Position numbers and translations under genes: made by a program. A DNA stretch of 64,000 nt from Protonemura montana (Eukaryota; Arthropoda; Insecta; Plecoptera; Nemouridae): contig OX387605.1 of assembly GCA_947568835.1 (NCBI GenBank), forward strand, positions 2,728,001 to 2,792,000, read 5' to 3'. This document shows, one piece after another, positions 1 through 11,668 of this stretch (positions within the stretch are counted from its first letter, which is position 1; each line of letters opens with the position of its first letter). The notes below the pieces were generated by a model. The model saw only the letters and a program-made list of their open reading frames with translations. It had not been told where the DNA came from and ran no database searches.

Positions 1-7
1 ACATTGT

Positions 8-13
8 TTTATT
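8..13 (-). other. Polyadenylation signal candidate for the AA15 gene
   Basis: The minus strand has AATAAA here, about 345 nt downstream of the stop codon at 357-359. It is the only canonical hexamer I see on that strand in the downstream part of the window, so the 3'UTR probably ends at or just outside the window edge. Confidence 0.45.
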
Positions 14-356
14 GAACACGATAATTAGAGTAATTTGCATTCGTCGAGACAATGGTGTGCACGCCAATAAGGTCGTTTTGATTTTTAGCTCTTCGTCAAG
101 CTCAACGGTCGTCCTAGGCTCAGAATGTTGTGCTAGTTTCCTTGGGAGACACAAACTGTGAAAAAACTGAAATTTTTTTCCCTTGGACGCTTTAATTTTA
201 ATTAATCACAGCCAAAGAGCCATCAACACAAAATAAACTTTACTACATTTCATGGTCGGAGCTCGGAGGCTGATTGAGAAGACAGAGAAGGAAGATTCTG
301 ATGGAGACATTTAATAAAACAGTTTACATGTCACTGGATCTTAAAGGATGTGTGCT

Positions 357-3300
357 TTATGCCTCGATCTTGATATCCGTGCACGTGCGGAAGTTCTCCT
401 GAGGACCGCAGCCGACGCCGGTGTTGCCGTCCGGGCAGACGCCCCAGGAGTTGGCTGCAAAACACAATATTCGCTCGTTAGCACTCTGTGATGATCAACA
501 TTTCGGTTAAATTTCGTTAAGTAATACAATCGTAATGAAACCAGTATCACCGGGACCGAGACCTACCCATGAGCCAACTTAAAGAAGACAAAAATGATTC
601 CCAAACTAGGAATCGAACCCAGGCTCGCTAGGTGAAAGCCAGCTACCCTAGCAACTACACCAAACGGGATTGTGGTAAAGCTACTAAATGGCGAGTCCCT
701 TAATCATTGTTTCACTTTTTCTACTGTAATTAAATTCTATGTCGGAAGACATTTGTTTTATATGAAAAGTCATAAAAATACCAAAATTAACGTAAAGCGT
801 GATGCACAAAGCGTGCTTGAGGCTAGATGACAAGTATAAAGTGAAGAATATTAACCAACAGATGTCCTTGAGGTACAGATACATCAACTCGCTGTTCTTA
901 GTTTGCCAGCTGCCCTGAAATGGTCGTTTCCGTTCGGTAATTTAGTGCCAAAAACGTGTAAGCGTATTTTAAAAGAGCAAGACATTTCTTAACGAGCACA
1001 CGAACTTCCTTGGACAGAAAGATAAAGTCCTCTGAAATGTGCGCTCCCTGTCCTCCGCTTGACCACCGCACACTCCCGAGCGCATCCCACTTGTAATACC
1101 CGTCCCATGGTTGCATATCACCTCCCTAACAATCTTGTTGGCAGAAACCCGAGAGCGTCGTGACCCCATTGCTGCTGGCTACTCCACCCTGCGTTCACCG
1201 TCTTCGTCATGTCACCAACCATCGCACCCGTCTGGAGTCATCGGCTGCTTGTAACGCTCACTTATATAACAAGTAAGCGTTACACATGCCTAGCCTAGGT
1301 CCGGTGTATCATGCGTATAATGCGTATCTTAGATGAGTAATCAATGAGTTGAGGTACACACCACACACTTGCGTGTGCTTGCATGGAAGAGTTTTACAGC
1401 CTGAGGTTTGGTGGCGTTGTTTTCTATGTTTGGAGTTTATTGTTGGATATGAATTTGTTTGAATATTTGTCTAGGAAAACCAACTTAAGTCATCGGCTCT
1501 CTATTAAATTAGCACGGTGTGATCTCAACTCGATACCCAGACAAACCTTCGACTAATGCACGTCTTGGCTTTCCCCGCGTGCCAAGTTGGGCAACGAAAA
1601 GCCCCTGCACCGGAGCCCTAACCCACGACCGGTGAATCAATGGAAGACCGCGCGTCCAATCACTTTCTCCGCTCGGCCTTGACATCGCATAATGATCGTC
1701 CCGGCAGTGACATGCTTTATTGTACACCCTTCTCTGGTTTGTGGGTCGCGGGACCAGTGTGGGCAATGACGCCTGAGAAGACTTCTGTTCGTGGTATCGA
1801 CTTGCTCGACAGGTGTCTCACATTCAGAGAAGGGAATTCCTCGCATTCTTACCTAGCGTATCTTATCTCTCAAGTGCCTATCACGATTAGAACCCAGACC
1901 TACGGGTGTCAAACCGGGGTCCGACAATTTGGCGGATGTCTTTGATAGCCTATAAAAGTCTCCCAGTTGGTTCCTATATGGGTCGTACCCCGTTGAATGA
2001 CGGCTAATCAATATGATTTAATGTCAACCGTGAGTAGGTCGCACTGCAAATGAAATGAAGACGTAGAAGCGTGCACAGAGGCGTCTTCAGCCAACGCCCT
2101 CTGAACGCGCAGTCGCTGACAAGGCCCTAATCTTTCTATCCATCCTCTACTTCTTAAGGTAGATTGAGTTGGCTGAAAGATGTCTTTCAATATCCTAGTC
2201 TAGAAAGGAGCCGGCGCTTAAGAAGCTATACCCCCGAGGCGACCAGTCGGTAAACAATGACCCCGCTCTAAAGCATGGCGGTCACCCACCCAACCCCCCG
2301 ACCCGGTGCAGTTTTGCTTAACCCCGGGGCTGCGGTACGTACCGGTGTTGTAGTGCCACTGCAAGACGCAGCGGTCGCAGGTGACTCCCGCGGGCAGGTG
2401 CACGGTGACGGGGAAGTCCCCGGTGTGCGTGGACACGATCTCGTAGCGCGTCACGCTGCCGTCCTCCACCGCCAGCACGTGCTCGTCGAAGCACTCCTGG
2501 GTTTCGATGCCATCGACATTGTCCAAAACACACAGACGGTACTCGAACCAGCCCATGTGGTTGGCGGTGAGGAGGGTGTTGGTGAAGATCACTTCACCAG
2601 CTTTGTATCTGCGGGCAGGGCTAGCCTTAGTCCTGGGACCTTGCATTTGGGTAACTGGGACTCTGGGCTGGCACTCTGGAAGGGAAGGTCGAGCCTGTCG
2701 AAGGTATATCCTAACTCAATGGTAATTGCTGTGTCGCCAAATGCAAAATTGTGACCATGGCGGTCGGTCGGTGACGCGTGCTGCTTGGCGCGTGGCGTGT
2801 GCATTGCATCAGAAGAAACAATTGAGAGATACTGTCGTGATTGGAATGAACAGATCGATTTCCTATCGATCGTAATCAGCGGGACTTTGATACGATCCGA
2901 GTTTTGTCTGTTTGAAGGCTTCACTGTACCAATGCTAGGGCGATAAGCGCGATTTTGTTATGACAATAATCTCTAATCGATTCAGACACAAGCCATGTCG
3001 TCGCTAATCAGCGGCCAAGCTTTGGGATTAGCAATTAATCAAGTTCAAGAGCGGGGAGAGATTAACTGGCCGTGATTGATGCGTTTGTTTTCATTGGCAC
3101 GGTTGAAAAGACATTAAGGCGATAGTGGTGACAGGTTTAGATTCGTTGCGAAATGTTTGCAAAACCTTTGAAACCTTTGGCAGGTATCGCCATTGGCGTA
3201 GGAAGTTTACCTTCCGGAATTTCCCTCCCAACCTGCAGACGAAAATCTCTCCCGGGATAAGATAGTCACAGTTAGGGACATCTTAGGCGAGAGCAAGTTG

Positions 3301-4767
3301 AAAGAAACGACCGGGACAAGGACCGGGACACTCACGTCTTGGCAATGACTCCCTTGCCGTATTTGCCCCCAAACTCGTTGGCACGCGGCCTCGGGTCAGC
3401 CCAGTTGTCTCCGCACTCGCCGCACTTGCCGCCGTTCTCGTAGTGCTGAACCTGCAGCAGTCAGTCAGCAAGCCGTCAGAAAATCGTCGGCATTATCAAT
3501 CAAGGAGTCGGGAGCTCGATCAGGAATGCATTCTCCTGGAACCTCAGTTGGGAAGTACCGGTGACAACATTATTTTACATCGTTAACATCCCCCTTTGTG
3601 CATATTGTTTGTACTGTATTAAGGAATTGCCAACATTTTCACTATGTTGACAATATTTTCCAAAAAATTGTTTTGCAGATTTTTAAGTTAAATGCGTTCG
3701 AGTTCCTTTATGGTAACCAGCAATGAGTACCGAGTTTATGCGATTCTGACACCCTTGTCGAAAAGAGTCAATAAGCCACTGATTTCTGCACAAGCACGTT
3801 GAGAGCTGACCTATAACTATAAGTACAGAGATAGGCGCACACTTTGGCGCAATCAGAGACCAGTGGGAGCCATGTCAGGTATTGTGGTGATAAGAAAGAA
3901 CACTGCAGCACTCAGTCTCTGACTCTGACTCCACTGCTTCGACTTGCAATAAGATTGCCGCCGTTCAAGAGTTCTGAGAAATCATGGCGATCCCCGATCC
4001 CTATTCCCTACTAACTTGATTGTCTGACTCACCGCCTTGGAAGTTACTTGTCCAATGCACTCACTGCACCCCTTATCAATTGAGCGCCCAACTTTATCGA
4101 CAATGCACTCGGAGAACTAGGTCATATATTACTGGTAGGAAAATCATGACTATTATTCAAAAGAATCCGATAAGTTTTATCAGCCGCCATCCAACGCAAT
4201 GGCCCAAGTACCTCTGAACACTAAATCCAGGATAAATCAAGTAGACATGAGTCTAAAAACCATCATAATTCTGATCACTATCCCTGTCTATTACACCTCA
4301 CTTCCAGAAATGCAGAGATATTCTCACTGAGTTAAAACTCTGGATGTTTAGCTTTGTGGTTATTCATAAAACCCTTCAATAATAGCCACACAGCATCTAC
4401 CGAAGAATCTAGCAGATTACCAAGGATTGCACCTTCGCTTATTTGTGGTAAGAACACTTCTAGCTGTCCACATTTCTCTACCTTTATCACAGTTTTTTCT
4501 GGTAGAGGCCGCCATTCGCCAAACTGTGGTAAGATGCAAGAACCAACCAACTTTAGCCTAACCCCAACAACCCCTATCCACCAAGGCCTGAGTTCATACC
4601 TCACGAGTGCCGCAGTAGTTAGAGTTGTCCTCGTAGTTGGCAGGCGTGTTGAATCCGTAGCGCCACATGGAACCCCTGTTAGGAGGCTCCAGCAACATAC
4701 CGTGCCCGCTGACACGCTCGGCGGCGAGTCCCAACACCACTAGACACAAAACCTGAGCAGCGATCAT
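357..4767 (-). CDS. AA15-family lytic polysaccharide monooxygenase (secreted, copper-dependent)
   Basis: Four exons: 4600-4767, 3336-3451, 2343-2608, 357-454 (648 nt, 215 aa). All introns are GT-AG. Residues 1-21 form a signal peptide; predicted cleavage after Gly21 exposes His22, giving the mature N-terminus HGMLLEPPNRGSMWRYGF, typical of AA15 enzymes. The family oxidatively cleaves chitin or cellulose using a copper 'histidine brace'. The brace would be the N-terminal His22 plus His112 in ANHMGWFEYRL. Cysteines at YCG, GGKCGECGD, LCVLD, QECF, TCDRC and the C-terminal CPDG, GCG and RTCTD fit the family disulfides; Phe205 in ENFRTC is the likely axial aromatic (inference). The mature part is about 194 residues, a catalytic domain alone with no carbohydrate-binding module. 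Whether the substrate is chitin (cuticle) or cellulose (diet) cannot be told here. Family assignment is strong. Confidence 0.93.
599..669 (-). pseudogene. tRNA-Glu(UUC)-like sequence, degenerate
   Basis: In the last intron of the AA15 gene, same strand. It can be folded as a tRNA: anticodon loop CTTTCAC (UUC, Glu) on a stem closed by GCTGG/CTAGC, T arm CTGGG-TTCGATT-CCTAG, and box B GGTTCGATTCC. A TTTTT run (pol III terminator) lies 3 nt beyond the 3' end. The acceptor stem is damaged: TCCCGTT against TTTGGGA has two T-T mismatches and one G-T pair. It is therefore probably a pseudogene or the head of a tRNA-derived SINE rather than a working tRNA. Confidence 0.6.
1500..1700 (-). repeat. Degenerate tRNA-derived SINE-like sequence
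   Basis: Within the AA15 gene's third intron. Read on the minus strand it contains a tRNA-like stretch (CGCGGTCTTCCATTGAT, then GTGGGTTAGGGCTCC, resembling box B) followed by an unrelated tail. No poly-A tail or target duplication is obvious. The open frames across this region are not conserved-looking proteins. The remaining intron sequence (455-2342) shows nothing else I can name. Confidence 0.3.
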
Positions 4768-4840
4768 CTTCAAAGAGGTATCTTCACGGAGGTATCTTCA
4801 CAAAGATGTGATAATGGAGCCAGCGTTGGAGGGACATGGC

Positions 4841-4848
4841 TTTTATAG
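4841..4848 (-). promoter_or_regulatory. TATA box of the AA15 gene
   Basis: The minus strand reads CCTATAAAAGCC, a consensus TATA box about 75 nt upstream of the start codon at 4767. It predicts transcription starting near 4810-4815, so a short 5'UTR of roughly 45 nt. That leader contains a direct repeat of GAGGTATCTTCAC. A TATA promoter fits a tightly induced, tissue-specific secreted enzyme (inference). Confidence 0.6.
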
Positions 4849-6050
4849 GGCGAGCGTTATCACCGCGATTGGGCAAGACATGATACTCATGACTTGGGAG
4901 GAGAATTTTGCCTGCGAGATTGCTGATTAGGACTAGGTACCCGCCGAGTGAAATTGGCGTTGTGGTCGGAATTATCAGTAAAGTTTTATGAATCCTTTGC
5001 TTCTGGAAATAGCTCATCTGTTGGAACAAGTTGTTTTGCAATTCCTCTTGTCGGAAAATGCACATCTTTTCAAATTTCTGGCTGAAAAATTACACCGTAT
5101 CACATCTATTGGAAGCCATTGTCTTATTTTCGATTGCAGCAGAAGGATTGTGGCCGCCGCGTCTGATGTAAAAACAAACATTTTTGCTTTGTCATTTTTC
5201 TGGTTCTTGTTGAAAGAAATCGTCTCATTGAAATCTCAGAGAGCCAAACGATGACAGCTGTGATTGTTTGTGAGAACTGTCACCTCATCTGTCACCTACA
5301 ATGATCGATTATCAGACGGGCTCGGACAATGATGCTGATCGATCGATCGATCGACTCTGTAATTACAGAATATATTTTATCGATGCATTGTTGCGCACGC
5401 ATTATTGGCTATCAAAAACATGGATTAAACTACACGACCTTGTCAACAACTTAGCCTGTAGGTACTGTCTCTCATTGCATGGCCGATGCAATCCAAACGA
5501 ATGCTTTCTGGGAATCAGAAAGAATGCATCGACGCCAGCAATCTGATAGAAACTTGGAACCCAATAAAGCAATCAATCAAATTTCCACATTTCAACAAAA
5601 CCAGTCACTTCGATAGTCGCAAAAATCCGCTGGGTTATCGGGTGATCGCACGAGATCAAACGATTAGTGTGATTTGGCGTTGGTATTTGAAGATAGGATT
5701 TCAAGCGTTGACATAATTAACCTGCGAAGACATTGATTCTCAATTGATAACATTATACGATATCAGCTTGTTAACGTTTTCAGTGGAATTTCATCACATA
5801 GATCGAAATAAAATTAAAATAACAAAGGATTTTATTGCGTGATCAATGGAGGCTTGTGCTGTCAAACGCATTGCTCTCGCACCTGGTCGAAATGGCTCGG
5901 AGTTAATGACGTAGATTTCCGTTTCAGCCGAATTCTTTTAATTTTCAAGATGACACTGTCTTAACATTTGTTGGTGTAGGGAGGTGTGACCGGAAACGCC
6001 GTGTGAGTCGACCTCTTCACAGGCCGTATGAGGAAAATATCGCAGCCAAG

Positions 6051-6230
6051 ATGGGGGATTTGCTTACTCGGCGGTATGAAGAGCTGGACATTTTCTTAAA
6101 CGTTCGAGGAAACGTGGTCGGGTATCGACCGAGTAGACAGGAAACAGCAATACCTAAGTTTTCTGTTGAACAGAAAATGAATGAAAGCGAAAGTCGTTTT
6201 TGGGAGCGCAGCCCCCCGAGATACATTTAA
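6051..6230 (+). CDS. Unassigned 59-residue open frame, possible exon
   Basis: ATG to TAA with balanced codon use and a charged product (starts MGDLLTRRYEELDIFL, ends ERSPPRYI). The open frame extends slightly upstream, after an acceptor-like TTCACAG. No family recognised, no poly-A signal of its own nearby. It could be a short gene, an upstream exon of the gene that begins at 7450, or chance. Low confidence. Confidence 0.2.
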   Translation: MGDLLTRRYEELDIFLNVRGNVVGYRPSRQETAIPKFSVEQKMNESESRFWERSPPRYI

Positions 6231-6386
6231 ATTTGGGGTTGTTACACATTTGGGATAAAAATAGTTTTTTTTTTAATTTGTGAACATCTTGTTTTCCCAG
6301 CCCCTAAAAATGTGCCACTCTTCAAAAGTAGCCACAGAAGACCACGGCCCATTCCATCAGGCATGGAAGCATGGACCAGCAACTTA

Positions 6387-6960
6387 TATCGCCTTACTTA
6401 TCAACTTCTCGACAGCATGGATTTGTGGAGGAATCCTGATGTTCGCGTTGTACCGTCCTTCGGTAGGGACGTTAAGGCCCATCATTCCCGCGGGTAAAAT
6501 CGTTAAAAATGGGTCCCAAACGGGTATATAGTGTTTGTATTATGTTAATGACAAGGAAAAATAAGTGCCGGAAAATTGGTGAGTTTTCCGGGCAAATTAA
6601 AAATCAAATCCTTTGTACAAGACAGCACCGCAAAAATATGAGTTAAAGAGTCCGCGATTTTTTTCCGTAGTGCCTGAACTTGCTTTTCTTAGACAAACAA
6701 TTTTGGTAGTCACAGCTAAAAAATTGATTGAGATATCAATTGATATCAATTGGTGGTCCCCTTGGTGCTCTTCGACAGGAGTAGGCTACGTGCCGGCACC
6801 GGGTTTCCCCCTCCTCCCTTCTAGGCTAGATCGGTTCATCATCATCATCATACACTTATTCACCGACGCCATTAGACCAGTGCCTCAGGATCCGTTGTCA
6901 ACACAGTACGTCATTAAACACAATAATAAATCAATCAGTCCCGTTGGAGAGGCCCCTGCT
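6387..6960 (+). repeat. SINE core split into two halves
   Basis: The left part (about 6387-6480, with TCTCGACAGCATGGATTTG) and the right part (about 6747-6960, with TTCGACAGGAGTAGGCTACG) are adjacent in the 5S-derived SINE copy at 38571-38965 but are separated here by about 270 bp. The right half ends with an A-rich tail-like AATAATAAATCAATCA. The 5S head is only partly recognisable. Either a second element inserted in it or a rearrangement split it. Confidence 0.6.
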
Positions 6961-7449
6961 ATTCAGGCAATTCCAAGTTAATTCCATTTTTAGGCGACCC
7001 TACAACGCGGTAAAGAGAGTTCGCGAAGCCCTAGTAATAATTTAATTATCCATTTTGTTCCAGAATCCAGATGATAATTGATAATACACCTTATTATTCC
7101 ATTGCTTCGCTCAAGGCAGCCAGAGTAATAACATTTGTAATGGTCGGCAATGATCTTGTCTCTGAATTCGGCTATCTAAGCTAATTGTGGAAAGCCTTAG
7201 ATTGTCGACGGTCGGCAATTTTTCGCGGAGGTGGTGAATCTCGAGCGGCGTATTTTCTGCGTAACATTCATTTTTATGATTTTATGCGTACAATTTAATA
7301 TCTGTAAATATTCCAAACAATCTGTAGTGGTTTTTTTTGTGTAATAACTCTAGTATTGGACTTGGGAATATGAATTTATTTCATGAATTAACAATGAGTT
7401 GAGGTTAGTTTGTGGTCTTGACACATGGTCGAATTACGATAACCGGAAG

Positions 7450-10400
7450 ATGCGTCGTAATACAAGGAAAACAAATGTAACTCTAAGATTTGTAGAATGC
7501 CTCCAGGTACATAACCTTATTTTCTTATATGATTTTGTTACTTTGCATTGGAGTATTATCGACTTGGCTTGGATATGCCACTAGAACGCATTCGCTGGAA
7601 TGTACCTACCTAGAATAGCTGCGTGTAGCAGCTGTGTGTAATAGCTGAACTACTACTTACCAGACTTTTCTGCTTGTTACCCTTTTTGATTTTGATATAG
7701 GTTGGTGCAGAGCAATTTATAATTGAGATACGCCCAGCTTTTACGTCTGTCGGCGGGCTATCTGCAAGTAACAAGTGGATGAATGCAGAGCACTGGAGTG
7801 AATTATACGAAATTCTCCAAGAAACTGCACATGGCCACTTATCAGCTACGGAGAAGTATTACGATGTGCTGAAAGCGCAGGGCGTGCTTCTTAAAGTCTT
7901 GTATGTACCTACTTTCATTTTGTACCAACGCTACCTGCAACCCCACTAATCCTGGAAACTGCAAATACCCACTAATCAGCCTACCTGTTTACTTACATAG
8001 CCATAAATTGCTACTCTGCTAGCATTGAGTTCACAGCATGCCATTCAGAGACCACTCATTTGGAACCATATTAAAATTCAGTCACAGGTAGATATAGGTT
8101 TATTTTGTTTTGTTTTCCTTGTTCTAGGTACTTGTTTCTTGTTCACTAGTTCACTTTGTTTTGCCTCAAAATTGTTGGACAGATAGACTTTAAAACGATT
8201 TCAAGTACTTAATTCTTGACACTGATGGTCACTTTATATTACATCATTTTCTATGGGTAGTAATTTTCAAAATGCCATATTTTGCAGGTACCAGTTTCAA
8301 CCAATTGTCAAGTATTATCAGGACGTCCTAACGACTTACACCTACCATTCTGAATACCCTCAACTGGCTCTGAAAGCGACTGGTATGTGGTTATGGGAAG
8401 AGTATCTGATTCAACAAAGTCTTACTGTTACAGATGTTACTGTTTTAGAAATGAGGTGATCTTAGTCCTGTTTTAGTTATTTCAAAGTTGACATCTCTTG
8501 GATTTTGCCATTGTGACAGTTAGTAAGTTGTACAGCTTGATTGATGAAGATAGGTCCAATGGGCCGTTGATTTAAACAACTAATCCGATTGTAGGGTTTT
8601 TGATATTGGTTTCAAATCAGTCCAATGTCCTTATGATACAAATGTCTCACATGACTTGAAAAATTTGCCCATTTGCTGTGGTAATAAAGTAAACATCGAT
8701 CTTTTTTCCAGCTGGTTTTTTGGGTGCCGAACCATATCGTAACATTCTAGTAGCGGTAGTCTATCCTGGGTAAGTTGAATTATACAGCGCTTCCAAGTAT
8801 CTTTGTCAATGTAGAATGTAGATTGTAACAAGCTGCAAATTAATGAATTAGTTGGTTTTATAAAATTTAATTAATATTAAAAGGTATAATCTAAACTCAA
8901 TTCCGGGCTGTTCTTGGAATGTATGGCTTCAAAGTTCTTAAATTGTCACCAAGACCTGATCTAGCATTTTCTCTCTTCTTTTTAGTGGAGACGACGTCTA
9001 TGGATTAAATAGTATCCCAACGTACTGGGAAGCGAAGCCACAAAACAAGCCAGGTAAATCCGTAACTGAACACGACACCGCTTTGTCTTTGCCAAGCAAC
9101 ATCAAGATAAAAGTAAAGGGCAAAAAAAATACCAAAGGACGCCACGATGCTGCCTTCAAGGAACAGAACAAAGTACAGGAGCTGGAAAGTGCATTGCCTG
9201 GACATGAAGTTGAGACTGAGGATCCAGATAATGAAATCAAAGGTGAATCCAAATCTTGCTCTGCCTTATTATGCAAACTTCAAGAACCCACATTTGATGT
9301 TGCACCCGATGAATCAGATGAAAAACATTCTAAAGTTTCTGGTGGCAGACCTCTACGGTGTAAGGAGGTATCTGATCCAGAGCCAGAGATTTGTGATCAT
9401 GTAACGTGTCTTACAAACTCGCCTTGCCAAGAAAGTCCTGACATGTTTGACAGCATCGACAGCATAGAAAGCAATGCCAGAAATCAGAGTTTAACTGGTG
9501 GGTGCCCCAGAGCACTCATAGGTGACTTGTCATCTACTGAAGAAACCAATGCCCAGCTGGAAGTTAAAGGTGACATGGCCCTGTTATCACATTGTGCAGC
9601 AAAGCCTTCAGATATAAGAAGAAAATTTAAAAGAAATAGGCAGTCAAGTTCTTCGTCTGCTGAGGAAGGCAGTGTAAACGTTAAGGGCGATGGAGATTCA
9701 CAAATTTCTAGAAATTTGATCGAGCAAAAGAAGAGAAGGGATTCACTTTCTGCAAGGAATTGTCATAAAAGTACGCCCATTTTGAAATGTGCCAAACAAA
9801 CCAAGTCAAAACATTTTGATCCTGAATGTGAAGGTAAAAGTGTTAAAGTTTTAGGAATTGAAGACACCTCACGTGAGCATTCACCTGCAAACCAGATCGG
9901 AGATTTGCACGGAACCGTCCAAAATGCCAATGGTGTTGAGATGGAATCCGAGTCTGAAGTCGTGTTTGTCAATAGAATGCCGCCGATATCTGAGGATCAG
10001 CGGAGGCTGCTGGTGTTGCATGAAGCGAATCGGTGCACTAAGAAGAGAGAGGAGCGTGACGTTGATGTAGATGAAGAGATCTTAAATAACGGCTCCGGCA
10101 ATGCTTGCGACCCACCACACGTGAAAAGCCCGATTTCTTCCGAACAGGGTGACGAGCCAAATAAGGTAGAGACTGAGTTTGGTGCCGTGACTAAACATTT
10201 CGTATTGCAAAAAAATCCATCTTCCGAAAGTAGCAGTGACGAGGAATTGGTAGCGAGTGAGGCTAGCAGTAATCAAAACTTTTCCAAGTTCGAATTTGAA
10301 TTAAAAACTTCGGAAGATTCCCTATCAAGTTCCTTGGACTTTGAGGAATCAGGTATAGGACCAAGTGACCAGGACTTAGGTGAGCAAACCCAGCAAGCTC

Positions 10401-11668
10401 AAAGCATGCTGAGTGTTGTCTCCAACAACGTTGTGGAGAAGACTTCGAATGATTGCTCAGCAACAAGCATGCCACAAAAAATTAATGTCCTTGGCACCAT
10501 GAGAACGGTACCTTCCAAAAAGACAGCGACCAAGACTTATCGAAATTCAAAGACCAAAACTAATGTAAAATCTTCCGAGAAGAAAGCAGACAGCGGCAAG
10601 CTTCGACACATGCAGCCCAACAGTGAAAGCTCTCAGCCTAGAGTGCAAAGATCGTCTCCGCGGAAAGTCCCTCCAGTTTGCTATGCCGAGAACGACGAAA
10701 AGAAGCCAGATGCCGAGATAAGTGAGGCTGTGATGAAAAGAGCATCTCCGAGAAAGAAAGCCAGACTTAAAAATGAATCAAAACCGGCATTATCAAAGAA
10801 ACTTGATGGACTTACCGACGATCAGAAGAAGTTACTCGCACTGCACCTTGCTTCCAAGCAGGCAAGGGGTGCTGGAGTCTGTCTCAACAGTAGAAGTCTT
10901 GCAGTGCCAAAAAGGAAGGCTGCTGATGGATGGAGATCCAAGCACAAAAGAGGCTCTGATGCCCAGAGGAGAGTGAGATTGAGCCAAGGGACTAAAGAGA
11001 AACAAAGTTCAAAAGATCAACCTTGCAATCAGATTACTAATTACTTTGGCTCCAGCAAAAAAAGAAGTGATTTCTCCACTAAGACTTCTGCATTGGCATC
11101 GTCTCCATCGACATCTGCATTGACGTCCGCATCAGTCTCGAAATCTAAATTGATGGAAGAAGAAAGGCGAGTCGAGGCTCTGAGCAAAGTCTTGTTTCCC
11201 TCAGATGACGACAATGACTCTTCCAGTGGACCCGATGAACCCGAAGTTCCAGATTCTCGAGAGAACGACATAGAGAATGCCCGTTGTGTCAAAATCATTG
11301 AAAATGTAAGTCTTGACGAGATCACAAAATCTTTTAAGAAACACGGTGCTCTCCTCCACGGCATTTTTAAAGAGAAGATCCCGTGCGAGCGGCACGCATT
11401 GTACAAGGCGGGTGAACGAGAACGAACCAGTCTGCGATACTCGACTGCAACGAACCCATTCTCCGACAAGCATCTGTCCCACATGATGGATCTGCTTACC
11501 AAAACATTTTGCCGGGACAACCCACTCCACTTCATAGATTACATGTGGAAAGTGCTAATACCAGAACTGGCCAACCACGTTTTCATGGACCAGTTTAATC
11601 TGGATTACGAGGAATCCTTGAAAAGGATCCACGAGCTGTACATCTTTTCAAATCAAGACTCGGATTAG
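7450..11668 (+). CDS. Unrecognised nuclear-type protein with PIP-box-like motif
   Basis: Five exons: 7450-7506, 7701-7900, 8288-8382, 8712-8769, 8986-11668 (3093 nt, 1,030 aa). The start is the first in-frame ATG after an upstream stop. Residues 20-165 look folded (starting VGAEQFIIEIRPAF, ending VVYPGGDDVYGLNSIP). The large last exon encodes a long Ser/Glu/Lys-rich, probably disordered stretch. A compact C-terminal block (about residues 925-1025; TKSFKKHGALLHGIF through FIDYMWKVLIPELANHVF) looks helical. Two related motifs, ISEDQRRLLVLHEA (about 472) and LTDDQKKLLALHLA (about 746), bracket the middle. Residues 820-830 read ITNYFGSSKKR, like a PCNA-interacting peptide. Many basic clusters suggest nuclear import. 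I do not recognise the family; chromatin or DNA-replication work is a guess from the motifs. Poly-A signals AATAAA lie near 11765 and 11844. Confidence 0.8.

Larger units (their letters stand above)
4849..7449. other. Intergenic region, AA15 gene to unknown nuclear-protein gene
   Basis: AT-rich and mostly featureless. It contains a short GATC tandem run near 5338-5352, a small unassigned open frame (6051-6230) and two halves of one SINE (about 6387-6480 and 6747-6960). No conserved protein was found in either strand. The start codon of the AA15 gene and that of the next gene point away from each other, so both promoters lie here. Confidence 0.5.

Noticed and set aside
1640..1945. 101-residue plus-strand frame in the AA15 intron
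   Set aside because: No recognisable content and it overlaps a tRNA-like repeat on the other strand.
2275..2754. 159-residue plus-strand frame
   Set aside because: Antisense shadow of AA15 exon 3, which has family motifs and splice sites on the minus strand.
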